From: Alitta virens | Lineage: Eukaryota; Annelida; Polychaeta; Phyllodocida; Nereididae | Direction of reading: 5' to 3' | Length of the DNA stretch: 64,000 nucleotides | Assembly: GCA_932294295.1 (NCBI GenBank) | Contig: OW028585.1 | Location: 18,192,561-18,256,560, forward strand | Position numbers and translations under genes: made by a program | Part shown: positions 46,058 through 59,709 of the stretch, in pieces | Numbering within the stretch: position 1 is the first letter of the stretch | Layout of the letters: each line of letters opens with the position of its first letter | The notes under the pieces: generated by a model | What the model saw: the letters and a program-made list of their open reading frames with translations, nothing else | Databases searched by the model: none | Told to the model about the DNA's origin: nothing

Positions 46058-47290
46058 GAACCCTATACCCACAATGAATGATGGGAAAGACTTAAGATAA
46101 CCTGCATGAACACTTGATGATACACCACTGAGAGACCCTACATTCAGCGAGAAAAGGATAAAATTCAATTTATGCTCAGGGCTGTCTCTGTGTGGCAAGC
46201 AAGAAAACCCACAGTGGCATTATTTTTTTTCATGTGCATTGTGCATGAATGGTTGCATGTATGGTAATTTTAATCGCTGCAATGGCCCTATTCAAGAGAA
46301 AATAATAACATCACTACAGAGCAAGTCAACCTGACCAGTCTACACAAAAGTATGAATAAACCATGGAAGCAGATGTTGCTGTGTCCATCAAATCGAAAAA
46401 GTTTGGTATCAGTGGATTTTGTTGTTCACTCTTGCGTAGCATTTGAAAGAGCATTGTATTCTAATAGATGTCTTGGTGTCATTCTCAGATATTTAAGAAC
46501 ATGTTTAGATCATAGTTGTAGGTGTATTAGTAAATAACTGATTTTTTAACTGTTTAAAAAAATCCTGAAAACAATGAGCGTAACAATACTGACTCGAACA
46601 ATGGATTCTAGTATGTTTATATATATTTATCTCATAATTGTACATGTTACAGATTTGCGTTTAAAACATCTAAGTCTCAATATAATAATTCCAAAAAATA
46701 TGTACTAATAGCACTAATTTACACAATGTTAATATATATTTTATGCTGTAACAAGTCAGAAGCAAAAGTTCTGCATTGTGATGTTACATACCAATAGCAA
46801 ATGTTAGGAATACATAACCTTTACAGCATTATGAGTAGCCTATACAATAAATACCAGTTTACAAGAATGCAGTTATGTTTGAATCATTTTATTTGAAACA
46901 AGGTGACAATAAACAGTATATTATTAAACTAATTAACCTCATGTAGTGCTAATTAAACAGACTTTTAACTGGTAACTTATTAATCAACATTGCATTGTTA
47001 ACTATTTTGAATTGGTTTTTTTTAAATCACACATGGGTCCCACCTCATTATCATATTTGTATGAATTGGGTGTAAAATGGTGTGGACTCCAAGCATTATC
47101 ATATAGTTTCTCCTCATTACATCTATTATGGTAGCTAAAATCAAATTGGTGAATAACTTTCAGCAATAACATGATACAAAAGCTTTATCTGATCATTACA
47201 TCTGCCACTAAAAACAAAAGCAGCAGTGAGACAATCTTCTTTTGCCACAAATCCATTACCTTTCAGGCATAATTGTGACTGTAAAATGAT
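46058..47290. repeat. zinc-finger D 3' flank and left part of unit
   Basis: 3' UTR-like sequence with 'agtatgaataaaccatgg' near 46,350, AT-rich spacer, then the 'aataaataccagtttacaag' segment from 46,849. No gene recognised. Confidence 0.7.
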
Positions 47291-48319
47291 GAATCATTAT
47301 GATTTTTGTTTACTGAAATCTATTGAAGACATATGTCTCATTAAACTTCTTGGAGTAACCTTGACCTGGAAAGGTTTTGGTTCCAAAATAAGGCCAAGTT
47401 CAAAGTCACGTGGGTCACATGACTCAGAATGGTTCCCCCTCCTGGTTGGAAATCGAACTTTTGGATGAGCATTGCTGTGAAAAGGAAAAGACGTTCTCTT
47501 GCACAGAGTTTCTTCGAGACACATCCTTTTTACAGCTAAAAAAGGAATTATACTGAAAACATGTCATCTAAATGTGAGGTCGTCCATGGCAATCATTTGT
47601 GATAAAACACTGCAGGAAGTAGCCATCAGGAAGATTGTCCAAACCACTGCTGTAAAGAGAGGCCCATTCATGTAATTTTTACAGAAATTCGCCAATTTTC
47701 ATATCAAAAACTATATCACCAGTTTATAATTTTTACTGATTTCTACAACTATCCCAAATTTTGAATGCAAAAAAAACAGCAAAATCTCCAGCAACATTTA
47801 ACTGAACTTCAAGACAGCTTACCAGTGTCGTTTCTCATGATGCAAAGGCAGGAGTTTACCATCTGGGCCGATGAATCGTTTTGGATTGACCATGGACTGT
47901 CCCAATAACGTCTGTCATGATGGAGAGACCACAAGTTCAATAACACCTGTGGAATGATAAAATAAAGTGTTAATATATGATGGCAATTCACTAAAGTCAC
48001 ATACAGTGGTGTTCAAAAGTTTACAAACCTTCACAAAATAGGTTTATTGTCTTCAAAATAATGCAGGTGGCAGTATAAAAATCAGTCATATCAATACACC
48101 TTTAATCCTATAAGACATGAGTTGTGCTGTTAATTGTGTATATTTACATAAGTCCTGAACATATGACATGAGTAACAATCAACTTAATTGTTTGTTACAC
48201 CTAATTCCTGAAGGAAGACATGAATTTTACTGTACTCAATTATCTATCACACCTACATCCTAACCAGGAGATATGTTTTATTCAACGTAGTTGTTTATTA
48301 TAGTCCTAAGCATAACATA

Positions 48320-49175
48320 TCAATGGCACTTTACCTAATTGCTCATTACACTTAAGTCCTGAATATAGGATATTAGTGCACTCTACTTCGTTTTTCATTA
48401 CACTTAAGTCCTGAATGTTGGATATCAGTGCACTCTCCTTAGTTGTTTATTACACTTAAGTCCTGGATATAGGATATCAGTACACTATTCATAACTGTTC
48501 TGTACATTTATGCACTGAATATAGGATGTCAGTGCACTCTACTTAATTGTTAATTACACCCAAGTCCCAGTTTGCTCACCTGTGTTCCCTCTGGAATGTG
48601 GTATCCTCTGATTTCAACATCATCTGTTGTGAAATGGGGAAGAGTGAGTGGCACATGTGAAATGTATCTGTGAAACAGAAATTCTAATTATTCATAATTT
48701 TTGGAACATTACAAACGACAAACCTTTTAATACATGTACAGTCAGGTCAGCTTTTCAACTCATTCATATTTTGATAGTAGTTCAAAAGGTAACTCAAGTA
48801 AGATCATTCTTTCCATTATCACTCAAATGTTCGTCAGTGGGTTTGTAATTGTTTTATTATAGTCCTAAGCGTAAGATATCAATGGCACTCTACATAATTG
48901 CTCATTACACTTAAGTCCTGAATATAGGATATTAGTGCACTCTACTTCGTTTTTCATTACACTTAAGTCCTGAATGTTGGATATCAGTGCACTCTCCTTA
49001 GTTGTTTATTACACTTAAGTCCTGGATATAGGATATCAGTACACTATTCATAACTGTTCTTTACATTTATGCACTGAATATAGGATGTCAGTGCACTCTA
49101 CTTAAATGTTAATTACACTTAAGTTCGGAATATAGGATATCCTTGCACTCTACTTAATTGTTAATTACACCCAAG
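48320..49175. repeat. ~52-bp satellite and local duplication within the P450 intron
   Basis: Monomers of the type 'tcattacacttaagtcctgaatataggatatcagtgcactctacttaattgt' are repeated about five times at 48,320-48,565, then again at 48,870-49,175. The whole interval, including P450 exon II, is duplicated in tandem with an offset of about 600 bp. Single or few monomers occur at the equivalent place in the other units. Confidence 0.85.
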
Positions 49176-49190
49176 TCCCAGTTTGCTCAC

Positions 49191-49278
49191 CTGTGTTCCC
49201 TCTGGAATGTGGTATCCTCCGATTTCAATATCATCTGTTGTGAAATGGGGAAGATTAAGTGGCACTTGTGAAATTTAT
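49191..49278 (-). pseudogene. duplicate of P450 exon II with broken acceptor
   Basis: Second copy of the 48,580-48,667 exon. The donor is kept, but the acceptor CACAG is now CACAT and the first full codon is TAA instead of TAC. Further changes include RGYHIP to GGYHIP. It is a dead exon produced by the 600-bp tandem duplication. Confidence 0.85.
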
Positions 49279-49574
49279 ATGTGAAACAGAAATTCTAATT
49301 AATCATAATTATTGGAACAATACAAACGACGTACGTTTCGATACATGTACAGTCAGGTCAAAGCTTTTTAACTCATTCACATTTTGATATTAGTTGAAAA
49401 GGTAATTGAAATAATCAGTGGGTTTGTAATTAGGTGAAATTATCCAAAATGGTTGTCTCGCTCTACATTGATTAAATTTGTTCATTTGAAGTTTTTGGAG
49501 GGTTCCAAAGTTAAATTGCTTCAGACAAAATATGATTAATGGGTTCACCTCATTATTTCTAAAATTGTAGCTTC

Positions 49575-50020
49575 CATCTTGTGCATTCTTTGTCAGTCAC
49601 CACCAGAGGGTATTCTGTGTCGTCCAATATGGTGGTCGACCTGGATGTTTCTGTGCTGGCTAACGAATAGGACAAAACAGAAAAGACATGTTAATGATAA
49701 TGATGTTATGATTCCATATGTTAATATTAACGTTACTAAAGCTTCATTTAGTTTTCAGGGTCCAAAACACACGAAAGAGTGCACAGTAATTGATGATTTT
49801 AACAGAAAGGCTAAAATGTATTTTTTATCACTGTAATGAGACAAATGTTTTTATTCTGTTTTATTGATGATTTTATCCTTCTGTATCATATTTGTATATA
49901 TTGTATTTTTATTATACAGGGCCCTGTTGTAAAACAGACAGTAGTCTGAAACATGTTACCCTGTTAAAATATATTGAAATCAATAAATAATAAATAATGA
50001 TAAATAAATTATTTGAGCTT
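49575..50020 (+). mobile_element. LINE 3' tail fragment
   Basis: A short frame ending KASFSFQGPK...IDDFNRKAKMYFLSL resembles the final residues of LINE ORF2 (F.GPK.WN ... F..K.K.YFL). It is followed by 'tatacagggccctgttgtaaaacag', 'tgttaccctgtt' and a terminal AATAAATAATAAATAA tail. Inserted on the plus strand between P450 exons I and II. Confidence 0.65.
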
Positions 50021-50298
50021 TAGTGCAGTAGCATTGTACAATATAACGATAATGTGAAGAATATATTACACTCTAAGAATATTCAGCACATTATATATAG
50101 CTAGTGGCATAAAAAAACACATCAGTATGGGATACTCACCAGAAACTAACATATCAATGAAGATAGATCGAATGTCACTGTCAGTAAGTGTGAATATCTC
50201 ATTACAGTTTTCGCCATCGTCTTGTGCTTTAAACAGCACATCCAGGATGCAGCGCACATTTTCATTGTCATACTTGCTCTGCCAGGAAGAAAAAAACA

Positions 50299-51660
50299 AC
50301 CAGTTATTTTGGTTATTGATTTAGAGTGTTCATTTGTAATATTGTGAGGTTGTATTACTGTGATGCTTACCGTTAGATGGTGCACTATATTTAGTTTACC
50401 TTAATTTTAATTTCGACTGTCATAGCCAATAAAAAATAATTAATTGACGGCCTCTCAGCCAATCAGATGTATAATCCTCCAAATAAGGACAGGCACAACG
50501 TTGGACAATAATTGCAACGCCAGACACAGAGCAAACCACAAGTCATAGCTTGGCGTACAGTGACAGACTGATGCTGCCACCTGTTGAAAGTTTGCATTGA
50601 ACTTGAAAATTCCACAGACCTGCTCAAGATTAGCAGGTGTTCACTGTAATACAACGGAACGCTCGATTCAACCTTGTTTATTATCTTGCTATATCCACTA
50701 GTGCTGTGGTTTATTCGGACAAGAACATAAGATGATGTTTGGGATGATGTTCTATTACTTTTCTCCACCATGCAAACGGTTGCTGTGGCATACTTGCATC
50801 TTGATTTTGCTCTGTTTAAATACAAAAACTTTTTCACGGAATGTTCTGTATATTTCCAGCAGGTGGCTATGACAGAATACTGCAATTCTATTGGCTGCAA
50901 AAGTTCCCGCCCTTGGCTGTGATTGGCTGGAGCAAAGTGCATTCTAGCAGCAGTACTTTTAGTGCATTTTAATGTATAATTGACATCTTATCGTTCAGTT
51001 GATTTCTGTTATTTCCCTGACAAAGTTATATTAATGGAATCAGTTATTTATGATCTATTATGTATTAAAAGCAAAATAAGTAATAAGAGGGGAAGAGCTG
51101 TTCAGTGAAAATACTCTATTGTTACTGAAAATGTATCATCAAGACACTGAAAGTTTGCAAAAGATATTTTCAGTATAGCGAAACCATTCATTGACACCTT
51201 TATCAAATAACTTTACACTCTATTGTAGCAATCAATATTCCATGTTGAATAACTTATCTTGTAAAATAATTTGCATGCTTAAGTATGAATAACAAGTCTA
51301 TCAATTTTCAACTCAGCTTTTAAGAATATGTTTCACAAATTTGCTAAGTGTCTCGTTACTTTTAACAACTTTATTATTGGCCCTCAATACACGCATGTGC
51401 AGCAAACATGTTAAATTGTCGCATTAAAGTAATTTAAAAGACAAATATTTGGATGGACAAATAGATGGAGAGATAGATAGATAGATAGACAGATAGATGG
51501 ACAAATAGATAGACCGATAGACAAATACATTGTAGATAGACAGATAGATGTCGGAATACAAACCTATAACTGACATTCCATGCATTTATTCTGAATTGCT
51601 ATGAACAATGCGTTTCTGCAATCCAAGCACAATGAGCAGAAATCATTTCCTAAATGGGTA
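50299..51660. other. non-unit sequence between P450 exon I and the next block
   Basis: 50,400-50,950 is GC-richer. It is bounded by 'cagccaatca' (50,457-50,466) and its inverse 'tgattggctg' (50,921-50,930), and may be a non-autonomous element or a CCAAT-containing upstream region. The 159-codon frame on the minus strand inside it has no motif. 51,465-51,550 is a TAGA microsatellite. Earlier P450 exons were looked for and not found. Confidence 0.45.
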
Positions 51661-54600
51661 AATTCATGTTTCTTTATTACACTTAATTTTTGGTCATATA
51701 TTTTGGTTATATCACATAGAGCTTGGAGATGCACAAATGAACAGAAGTATTACTAATTATTCCAACCCCAAGTTTCTATAACCCATGAATTCTTTTTTAG
51801 TACCAATTAACTTCAAGTCTCCTATCTTTCCATTATGATTGCAGAAAAGCTGCAGAAATGGAGAGTATAGCAAACTAAGAATCATTTTCAGTAAAAAATG
51901 AGTTTGTCTAGGCCCCCACGCAACATCTAGTCACCCTGCACCATGTCACATGACAAACTTAAATACCCATGATCCCTCAGTCTTCTTCAACTATTCACAA
52001 CATTTAGAACAAAAATTATTCAGGTTCGTTTACAACCACTATTTAAAATCCACCGCCACCCCGACCTCCTACCATATATCATAATCCCAATAATTTTTAT
52101 GGCCATTTCTTTTTGTACATGCTGCCACAAGTTTAATTCAAAATTACTAACAAACTTTGTATGTTTCTTACTTTTATATATATCCACAGGGGTTTTCAAA
52201 TACCTTTTATGTATGATTTCGTGTAATACATGATCACTGTAGTTCAATATCGCCTGAAGCCTATTTATGAAGGCATACCATGTAAATTTTAAACAAATAA
52301 AACCCCTGTAATTTATAACACCAAAACTACTTTGTTCGTCGTTGCTTGGGGGCAAGGGACAAAGGTTGTTTTACAGAAGCTTATATTATCAGCTAAGTCG
52401 GGGTTTCCTAACTTGTTGTTAAATTTCTGTGCATGTTGTGTTGCTTAATCCATGCTACTTATCAAAATATAACTTACATTTATTTTGTTGGTATTGTGAT
52501 AAAATTTAAAAACCCCTAGGAATAATAATGAGAGCACTGCATACATTTATTCAAAACAGCTATTTCGTAACTGTCATCTGAACCAAAAAATTCTTACAGC
52601 ATCTATTATGATGACACACTGTCATAACGAGATGCCAATTGCAATTCAGTTTGCATCATAGCGCAATCAGTCCCAAAAGGCAATTGCAATTCAGTTTTGC
52701 AAAAAAATGTTCAACTCTGTGGCAATGTTCAATTTGACACTTTAACTGCCAAATCAATTGACATTGGGTGGCAGGTTCTTCTATCTCAGTAACTCATTGT
52801 TTGTGTTTTTAATATCAAGCCTAATAAATCATTGAATGTATATATAACAGTCTGCAACTATTTTTGATTTGTATGAAATTTGATTGATAATAGACACTCA
52901 TTGTTTTGTTCCCTGTTATATACATGTAGCCCAGGTGTATTATTTATTATTTTATTAATTCTGTTTGAACACCATTGATAGGGAAAAGTAATTAAAAATT
53001 GTATACAGTAAAATCCAAAATATAGTATCATAAAAACAGTGAAGAACTGTAGACATTTTAAAAACACAGAGACTGAACAGTTAAAAGAAAGTTAAAAAGC
53101 TTTTAACATAAAATTACTATTTAATGTTCATTGGAGTGTGGCTTTATATAATTGTAACTTAAAATCAAATATTTTAAAGAGTCTGCAACACCATCTCTGA
53201 CATTGTTAAAAGTCTTTTGTTTGTATGGTCTCTTTAAAATAGTTGTTATAGATGATGCTCCTTGGCTCACATTTTGCTCCAGTATATCAGTAAAGAAAAG
53301 GTTTTGTTGTCATTTCATAAGTGGTGATCACCAAATCACCTCTCAGGTCTGTTGCCCAGACTTTTGAGAAAAATTTACCATTATCATTAAAAAACAAGCT
53401 TCACAAGCATCAATGAAATATGATATCTTACAATTTAAATATTCAGTTGATCACAGCAATTAATACATACCACTTCCATATTTGTACAAATTGTTCAAAT
53501 TAAAATGTAAGAAATATTGTTAAATATTAGAAATAAATTCTAATTACAACAAAAATGCAAACTGAGATACAGATTAATTGCAAAACTACACAAATTATTG
53601 AAGGAAATAGACGTTACTCTCCTTAAATTTGAAAATCTAATTATACTAGAACAAAAATTGGTAATCACAAACAACCAAAATACTTAAAAACTGTAACATT
53701 ATGGAAATATAGTGCAAACTTTTACTGAAAATTTAAAATCAAATCATATCATAAAAATTAAAAAGGAAATAATTTCTAGAATTTTGAAGTTATATAGAAT
53801 CGAGAGAAAGATATTGCGTAAAACTTCCCTTTAAACAGACATTTCTGATCTAATTATTACATTAAGAGAAATCTCTTAAATATATACTTACTCAATTGCA
53901 ATCTGACTAAAACTTTCCAAATATAGTAATGCATCCCCTATGCAGCTTTTGGCAGGTATGAGGGCTGGATTTGGCACCTGCATGATGACATCAAAGGTGT
54001 CATGTACCACCACACTGCCACAATATTTATTCAACTGGCATTTAGTAATTAACTGCCAAGCATTTTCAGATGTAATCAAATTGTTTGTTGTGTCTTAATA
54101 TAAGAGGATTCAGTTTATTTGAAATCAGTCACCATGCACAGCACTTGATTTTACCTAACCATAAAAGGTGAGGAATTATTCAATATGTTACTCATACATT
54201 AATGCCTTAGCATGCTGGACGTAGGCCTTTATTAGTTATTTTTTATGCGATAATATAAATTAATACAAAAAATAATGCAAAATGCATGTTAAGGACAAGA
54301 GCTACAATGCGTTGACAAGAAAGAATTCTTAAAACTCTCTTAGCCAACAAATATGTTAGTTAACTCCAGACGATACGGGATATAACTAATATATACTCCA
54401 TTACAAATATTTTCTAATTTCTTTGATTGTTTGATTTGTTTAACTGCTATTATTAAGCAGTTAAAATTCATATTGCACTCAGGAGAAGGTCAACTAACAA
54501 TTTTGTTGGTTGTATTAAGTGGAGTATAACACTGGTTATAATGAGTTACGTCATATTTATAGCAAATATTGGATATGCAGCTTGTCTTAATAGTGTGATC

Positions 54601-57158
54601 GAATTTCACTTAATGTGACCAATCAAATGTATGTTACAGTATGTTTTACTACATGTGTTTATTGAATTATGCTGACCTGGTGAATGCGCATATCCACGAT
54701 GTAGATTATAAATGTTAGTTCCAGAGATCCAAGTTTACTCCTTAAAATTAAATGTCAAAGTTTCAGTGTTGTGAGTTGGTCAACTGAGGCTGTGACAAAC
54801 ATATCCCCTACATGCATCAGATGCTTGCACAGTTTATGGTGACAATTTGTAGGTGTTAATGGCAATAGACTGATTGTTCAGAGAAGATAAGAGACACTGA
54901 TCTGGCAAGATGTCAATTATGGTGCTGGAAAATCATATGGAAATTAGATATCTAATGTCATCTTCACACTTTGTACCCCAAAGTATACATGTTGTTTTGC
55001 GAGTACTATATCTGTATCTATACATTTATTCTATATCATATTGCACTGCTCTGTGTAATTCAAATTAATCAATGGCTCATGCTACATTCTAATATTGCAT
55101 CAAGTGCAATGGCAAATGTAATGATGTGATGGTATAGCCTGATATTTGTATGATGTAGTCAATATGCATTTCATACACAAATGTCAATAATTTATCATGA
55201 CATTTATGTATTTAAAAAATATATATACCTATCATTCCATCAATCCAAAGTTAAGCTATTTTCCATAATATGTTGAAATTATAAGGCGGCCCCTCAGAAG
55301 TGACATATAATTGTCCTTGCCTCTTTTTGTGATGACTTTCTCTATGGGGCTGATAAATTCTTTGTCAATGTTATCATCATTGTTATCATTTTTGAGAGTT
55401 ATATCTTTTATTTATATTGGTTTTAAAAGTTCAGATTTGCCTTTCATTGGAGGCGGTGCAATTAATATTTTTTACCTATCAGGGTGTTTAAAAAAAAACA
55501 TCTGTATATTGACTTTCATAAATAATGATATATACATGATTTGTACTTATTGTACACAAGTTGCAATGAATAAACACACACAATTAGGCCCACACTACAT
55601 TACAAATTTGGCTGAAACAAGGTTGCATCTCTCTATTAGGCACAGGGGGCTGTCGTTTTGCAGTATAAACTGATCTACACTGTCAAATTCCTCGCTCCCC
55701 CACTAAGATTCTTGCACCCTTGAATTCCCCAAGACCCTCTCCCGTGTAGAGGCCTGATCAAGGGTCTTGCAGCAAGACTGTATGCCCCCATATCACTTTT
55801 GTTTCCAAGCAGAACTCTAACTCTAATGCACTTACCCTAACATTATTTAGTACATTACTTTTTGACTGTTACAAAATTACAACAAAACATAGGCCACACT
55901 GCAGCAGAACGCTCAGCGAATCCCACATAGCTCACAGACATCATCGAACCTGTTCAGTGTTCGTCTAACAAGCAGGAGGGCGGGTGTTGCACTTTTATTT
56001 CCAGAACAGAACTCTTAACACACATTTGTTTCCAAAGCTGAACTCTAACACCAATGCACTTACCCTAATGAAATTTCATACAGTAACACTATATGGCCTA
56101 GGGGTGCCTTTTGATAGTCACACTGACATATATCAGCTATGTTTTACAAAATAAGGAAAAATATTATTTCTTGAGTGTTTATACAGTGTGTGCGATGAAT
56201 CAAACGATTACCACTTGGTCTACATAGCCTGTTATGCAATGCTAATGAAGAGTCCAAGAGGTCCTTATTTTTTTAACTCTTGAACTTCTTCATTTAAATG
56301 TTCATTATATTCTGACATGTGTGAAAAATTCTAATTAATAGCAATACATTCTGACAGAGTAAAGGCAAGTGAGCATTGAAAATATTCTTTTCCTGCTGTT
56401 TATTTGTCATTTTTCAAAGATTTTATGCACATTAAGTAGTGTTCAGTTCGTTAGAATTATCAACACAATAGCATGTTCCCTTAACTAATCGACAACTTGG
56501 CACATGAAGTCTACACCTTTTTTTGGCTGTCATAGCAAAGCATGGGATACTAAGGAATATGAAGGAAGCAACAAAATATTTGAATTTTTCCCAGATTTTC
56601 CACTACTATTTAAAAAAAAATTTAAAAAACGTCAAAATGTAGCTTAAAAAGTGAAATTACCATAATCTAGATATCATTGGCAAATTTTTTACTGATGTAA
56701 GGATCATACAGTCATTAATATGAGAGATTTTTCTTAATTTTGCACAACATAGCCAATATAATTATGTCAATGTGACTATCACATGGTACCACTAGGTCAC
56801 ATAGAGTATTACTGTATGAAATTTTGTTAGGGTGAGTGCATAACATGACATTTCTACTCTGGAAAGTGTTACACCTGGACAGACATTGATGATAGCAATA
56901 AACCTGTTCAAACTTTCTTCGCTGATGGTCAAAAATTGCAAATAACGTTCCACACAATAATGTTCCACACAACAAAAGCAAAACTGTACATGTATTTAAT
57001 AATAAAAATATGGTTAATTCATATGTCCGGATAACATAAATACTTTGGTCACTTTTACCACATATCTAAAGCTACAGAATCAGATGCTTTACTTATTTAA
57101 AAAGGTACAAAAGAATCTTCAAGCCCCGCCTTCAAACTTTTTTATCTTTTCCTTTCAG
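51661..57158. repeat. non-coding block upstream of zinc-finger gene E
   Basis: 51,690-52,800 is nearly identical to 31,390-32,500. 52,785-56,030 is nearly identical to 60,755-64,000. 55,190-56,010 is homologous to 37,560-38,520, including the decayed copy of the 95-codon frame. Then 56,270-57,158 returns to the common upstream sequence with an acceptor cag at 57,156-57,158. The 120-codon plus-strand frame at 55,311 is not supported as a gene. Confidence 0.75.
52020..52355 (-). CDS. hypothetical ORF, 111 aa, second copy
   Basis: Near-identical to the frame at 31,719-32,054 (Lys/Asn and Ile/Ser differences). See that entry; low support as a gene because the flanking DNA is as similar as the frame. 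Confidence 0.2.
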   Translation of the reverse strand: MPPSNDEQSSFGVINYRGFICLKFTWYAFINRLQAILNYSDHVLHEIIHKRYLKTPVDIYKSKKHTKFVSNFELNLWQHVQKEMAIKIIGIMIYGRRSGWRWILNSGCKRT

Positions 57159-57186
57159 AAAACTTCATTAAATTTGAAGAAAGTTA

Positions 57187-58413
57187 ATGGATTCAAACGT
57201 GAAACCGAACGGCAGTGTGGATTTAGAGATGCAAGGTAGCTGTGAACAGGATAAGAGCGAAGTTGTGCATGAAGATGACATCATAACACATAGTAAAAGA
57301 CGACATAATTGCAATATCTGTAAGAAAGGATTTACAAAAAAATTTCATTTGAATGTGCACATGTTGATACACACTGGAGAAATGCCATACATGTGCAGTG
57401 TGTGTGGGAAAAAATTCAGAACATCAAGTAAGCGGAAATATCACTTGGTGTTACATATTGGAGAGAAACCGTTAATTTGCAATGTCTGTGGGAAAGGATT
57501 TTCACTGCAAAGTGACCTGACCAAACACATAAGGATACACAGTGGAGAGAGACCTTACACTTGCAATGTCTGTGAGAAAGGATTTAACAGGCAAGATTAC
57601 CTGACCAAGCATATGAGAATACACACTGGAGAGAAACCTTACTCTTGCAATGTCTGTGGGAAAGGATTTAACAGGCAAGATAACCTGACCAATCATATGA
57701 GAATACACAGTGGAGAGAAACCTTACACTTGCAATGTCTGTGCAAAAGGATTTACTCAGCAAGGTGCCCTGACCAAACACATGAGGATACACAGTGGAGA
57801 GAGACCTCACACTTGCAATGTCTGTGGGAAAGGACTTACACAGCATGAGAACCTGACCACACACATGCAGATACACAGTGGAGAGAGACCTTATAATTGC
57901 AATGTCTGTGGGAAAGGATTTACAGTAAAATTGAATCTGACCACACACATGAGGATTCACAGTGGAGAGAGACTTTATACTTGCAATATCTGTGGGAACA
58001 GATTTACAGTGCAAAGTAAGCTGACCACACACATGAGGATACACAGTGGAGAGAAACCTTACACTTGCATTGTATGTGCAAAAGGATTTACCCAGCAAGG
58101 TGACATGACCAGACACATGAGGATACACAGTGGAAAGAAACCTTACACTTGCAATATCTGTGGGAACGGATTTACAGTGCAAATTAACCTGACCACACAC
58201 ATGAGGATACACAGTGGAGAGAAACCTTACACATGCAAAGTCTGTGGGAAAGGATTTACACAGCAAGGTGCCCTGACCAGACACATGAGGATACACAGTG
58301 GAGAGAAACCTTACACTTGCAATGTCTGTGGGAAAGGATTTACAGTGCAAAGTAACATGACCAGACACATAAAGATACACAGTAGACAAAAACCCTATAC
58401 CCACAATGAATGA
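57187..58413 (+). CDS. C2H2 zinc-finger protein E, 13 fingers (408 aa)
   Basis: The longest paralogue. It has the same acceptor, 28-bp leader, ATG and acidic N-terminus as B. Constant fingers 1-2 are followed by eleven variable fingers: [80 protein letters not shown] and VQSNMTRH. All Cys and His ligands are present; finger 7 has Leu for the usual core Phe (CGKGLTQ). The alternation of VQ- and QQG-type helices in fingers 9-13 suggests internal duplication of a two-finger module. Expected to be a nuclear DNA-binding protein with a long recognition site; no effector domain is visible. Confidence 0.93.
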   Translation: MDSNVKPNGSVDLEMQGSCEQDKSEVVHEDDIITHSKRRHNCNICKKGFTKKFHLNVHMLIHTGEMPYMCSVCGKKFRTSSKRKYHLVLHIGEKPLICNVCGKGFSLQSDLTKHIRIHSGERPYTCNVCEKGFNRQDYLTKHMRIHTGEKPYSCNVCGKGFNRQDNLTNHMRIHSGEKPYTCNVCAKGFTQQGALTKHMRIHSGERPHTCNVCGKGLTQHENLTTHMQIHSGERPYNCNVCGKGFTVKLNLTTHMRIHSGERLYTCNICGNRFTVQSKLTTHMRIHSGEKPYTCIVCAKGFTQQGDMTRHMRIHSGKKPYTCNICGNGFTVQINLTTHMRIHSGEKPYTCKVCGKGFTQQGALTRHMRIHSGEKPYTCNVCGKGFTVQSNMTRHIKIHSRQKPYTHNE

Positions 58414-59035
58414 TGAGAAAAATTTAAGATAACCTGCATGGACACTTGATGATGCACACATTCAGCGAGGAAAGGATAAGATTTAATTCATGCTCAGGGC
58501 TGTCTCTGCCTGACAAGCTAGAAAACCCACAGTGGCTTTATTTTTGACATGTGCATTGTGCATAAATGGTTGCACGTGTGTTAATTTTAATCACTGCAAT
58601 GGCCCTATTCAGGAGAAAAGAATAACATCACTACAGAGCAAGTCAACCTGACCAGTCACCACAAGAGTATGAATAAACCATGTAAGCAGATGTTGCTATG
58701 TCCATCCCAAGAAATTTGGTGTGTATCCAACAAAATATATGGAGACCTCATAAAATCAAAAAAAGTTTAAACCCTAAAGGCTACAGCAGAGTGAACAACA
58801 AAATCCACTGAGACTAGAGTTTATTAATTTTCACCAATCTCCACAAATACAATTTTACAACATGGTGTTACATACTACAGGAATATCACAAAACTGACTG
58901 GTAATGGGGATACATCCAGCAGTAGTGAGACAATCTTATGCCACAAGTCCATTACCTTTCAGGCACAATTTTGACGATAAAACAATGATCAATTTATTTA
59001 TTTACAATTTCTGACATGCTTAAGACTCATTATGA
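58414..59035. repeat. zinc-finger E 3' flank
   Basis: 3' UTR-like sequence with AATAAA at 58,672-58,677. At about 58,765-58,910 unit-specific sequence replaces the 'aataaataccagtttacaag' segment found in the other units. P450 unit sequence resumes at 'cagtagtgagacaatctt' (58,920). Confidence 0.7.
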
Positions 59036-59038
59036 TTT

Positions 59039-59704
59039 TCAATTACTGAAATCTATTGAAGACATTTGTCTCATTAAACTTCTTGGAGTTACCTTGACCT
59101 GGAAAGGTTTTGGTTCCAAAATAAGGCCAAGGTCAAAGTCACATGGGTCACATGACTGCAGAGTGGTGCCCCCTCTTTGTTGGAAATCCAACTTTTGGAT
59201 GAGTATTGCTGCGAAAAGGAAAAGTTATTCTCTTGCCAGACTTTCTCCGAGACACAACCTTTTTCCTGCTCCAGAAGGAATTAAACTGAAAACAAGAAAT
59301 AATTTCATAAATGTTTAGTGAAGTCATCTAAATGTGAGGTCATCAACTGCACTCATTTGTGATAAAAGTAGCCAACTGTGAGATGGTCCAAACAACTGTA
59401 GTAAAGAGAGGGCCATTCATGTAATTTTTACAGAAATTCACCAATTTTCGTATCAAAAACGGTATCACCAGTTTATGATTTTTCCGGATTTCGGCAACTA
59501 TACCACATTTTAAATATAAAAAACAGCAAAATCTCTAGCAAGATTAAAAAAAAGTTTCAAGACAGCCATTGGGTAAAAAGAATGACCAGCGTCATGCAAA
59601 GGCAAGGGTTTACCATCTAGGCCAATGAATCGTTTGGGATTGAAAGATTATGGACTGTCCCAATTACGTCTCTCATGATGGAGAGACCACAAGTTCAATA
59701 ACAC
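59039..59704 (-). pseudogene. cytochrome P450 remnant 5 (last two exons)
   Basis: PERF-region exon 59704-59587: Trp is replaced by TAA in the SPWSF segment and the donor region has been deleted. The heme exon starts at 59285 with a normal acceptor and reads PSGAGKRLCLGESLARE, then TAA (59227-59225); the motif Phe is Ser. The C-terminal part (DFDLGLILEPKPFQVKVTPR) is well kept and ends at the probable original stop, 59041-59039. Confidence 0.83.
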
Positions 59705-59709
59705 CTGTG

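Larger units (their letters stand above)
47297..50278 (-). pseudogene. cytochrome P450 remnant 4, four exon types present
   Basis: The most complete copy. Exon I (50278-50140, phase 0 to 1, donor GTGAGT) reads SKYDNENVRCILDVLFKAQD and LTDSDIRSIFIDMLVSG, the stretch leading into the I-helix oxygen-binding AGxxT. Exon II (48667-48580, 88 bp, donor GTGAGC) reads YISHVPLTLPHFTTDDVEIR and GYHIPEGTQ, the region after the K-helix. Exon III (47946-47823) is the PERF-region exon with a 4-bp deletion. Exon IV (from 47552) reads PFLAVKRMCLEETLCKR. The exon between I and II, with ExxR, is missing, and a LINE tail sits there. Exon II phases fit exon III exactly. Clan 2-like heme monooxygenase ancestry; no longer functional. 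Confidence 0.85.

Noticed and set aside
50463..50942. 159-codon minus-strand frame
   Set aside because: No recognisable motif, no splice or start context, and it lies within a GC-richer element-like segment with inverted CCAAT ends.
55311..55673. 120-codon plus-strand frame, repeated at 63,289
   Set aside because: It lies antisense to the decayed copy of the 95-codon frame, and the two copies match only because the DNA was duplicated recently. Hydrophobic composition comes from AT-rich antisense sequence.
57502..58461. 319-codon minus-strand open frame opposite zinc-finger gene E (similar ones opposite A, B, C and D)
   Set aside because: It is an antisense shadow of the 84-bp finger repeat, and its peptide repeats with the finger period. 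The sense strand has the zinc ligands, splice acceptor and conserved start.
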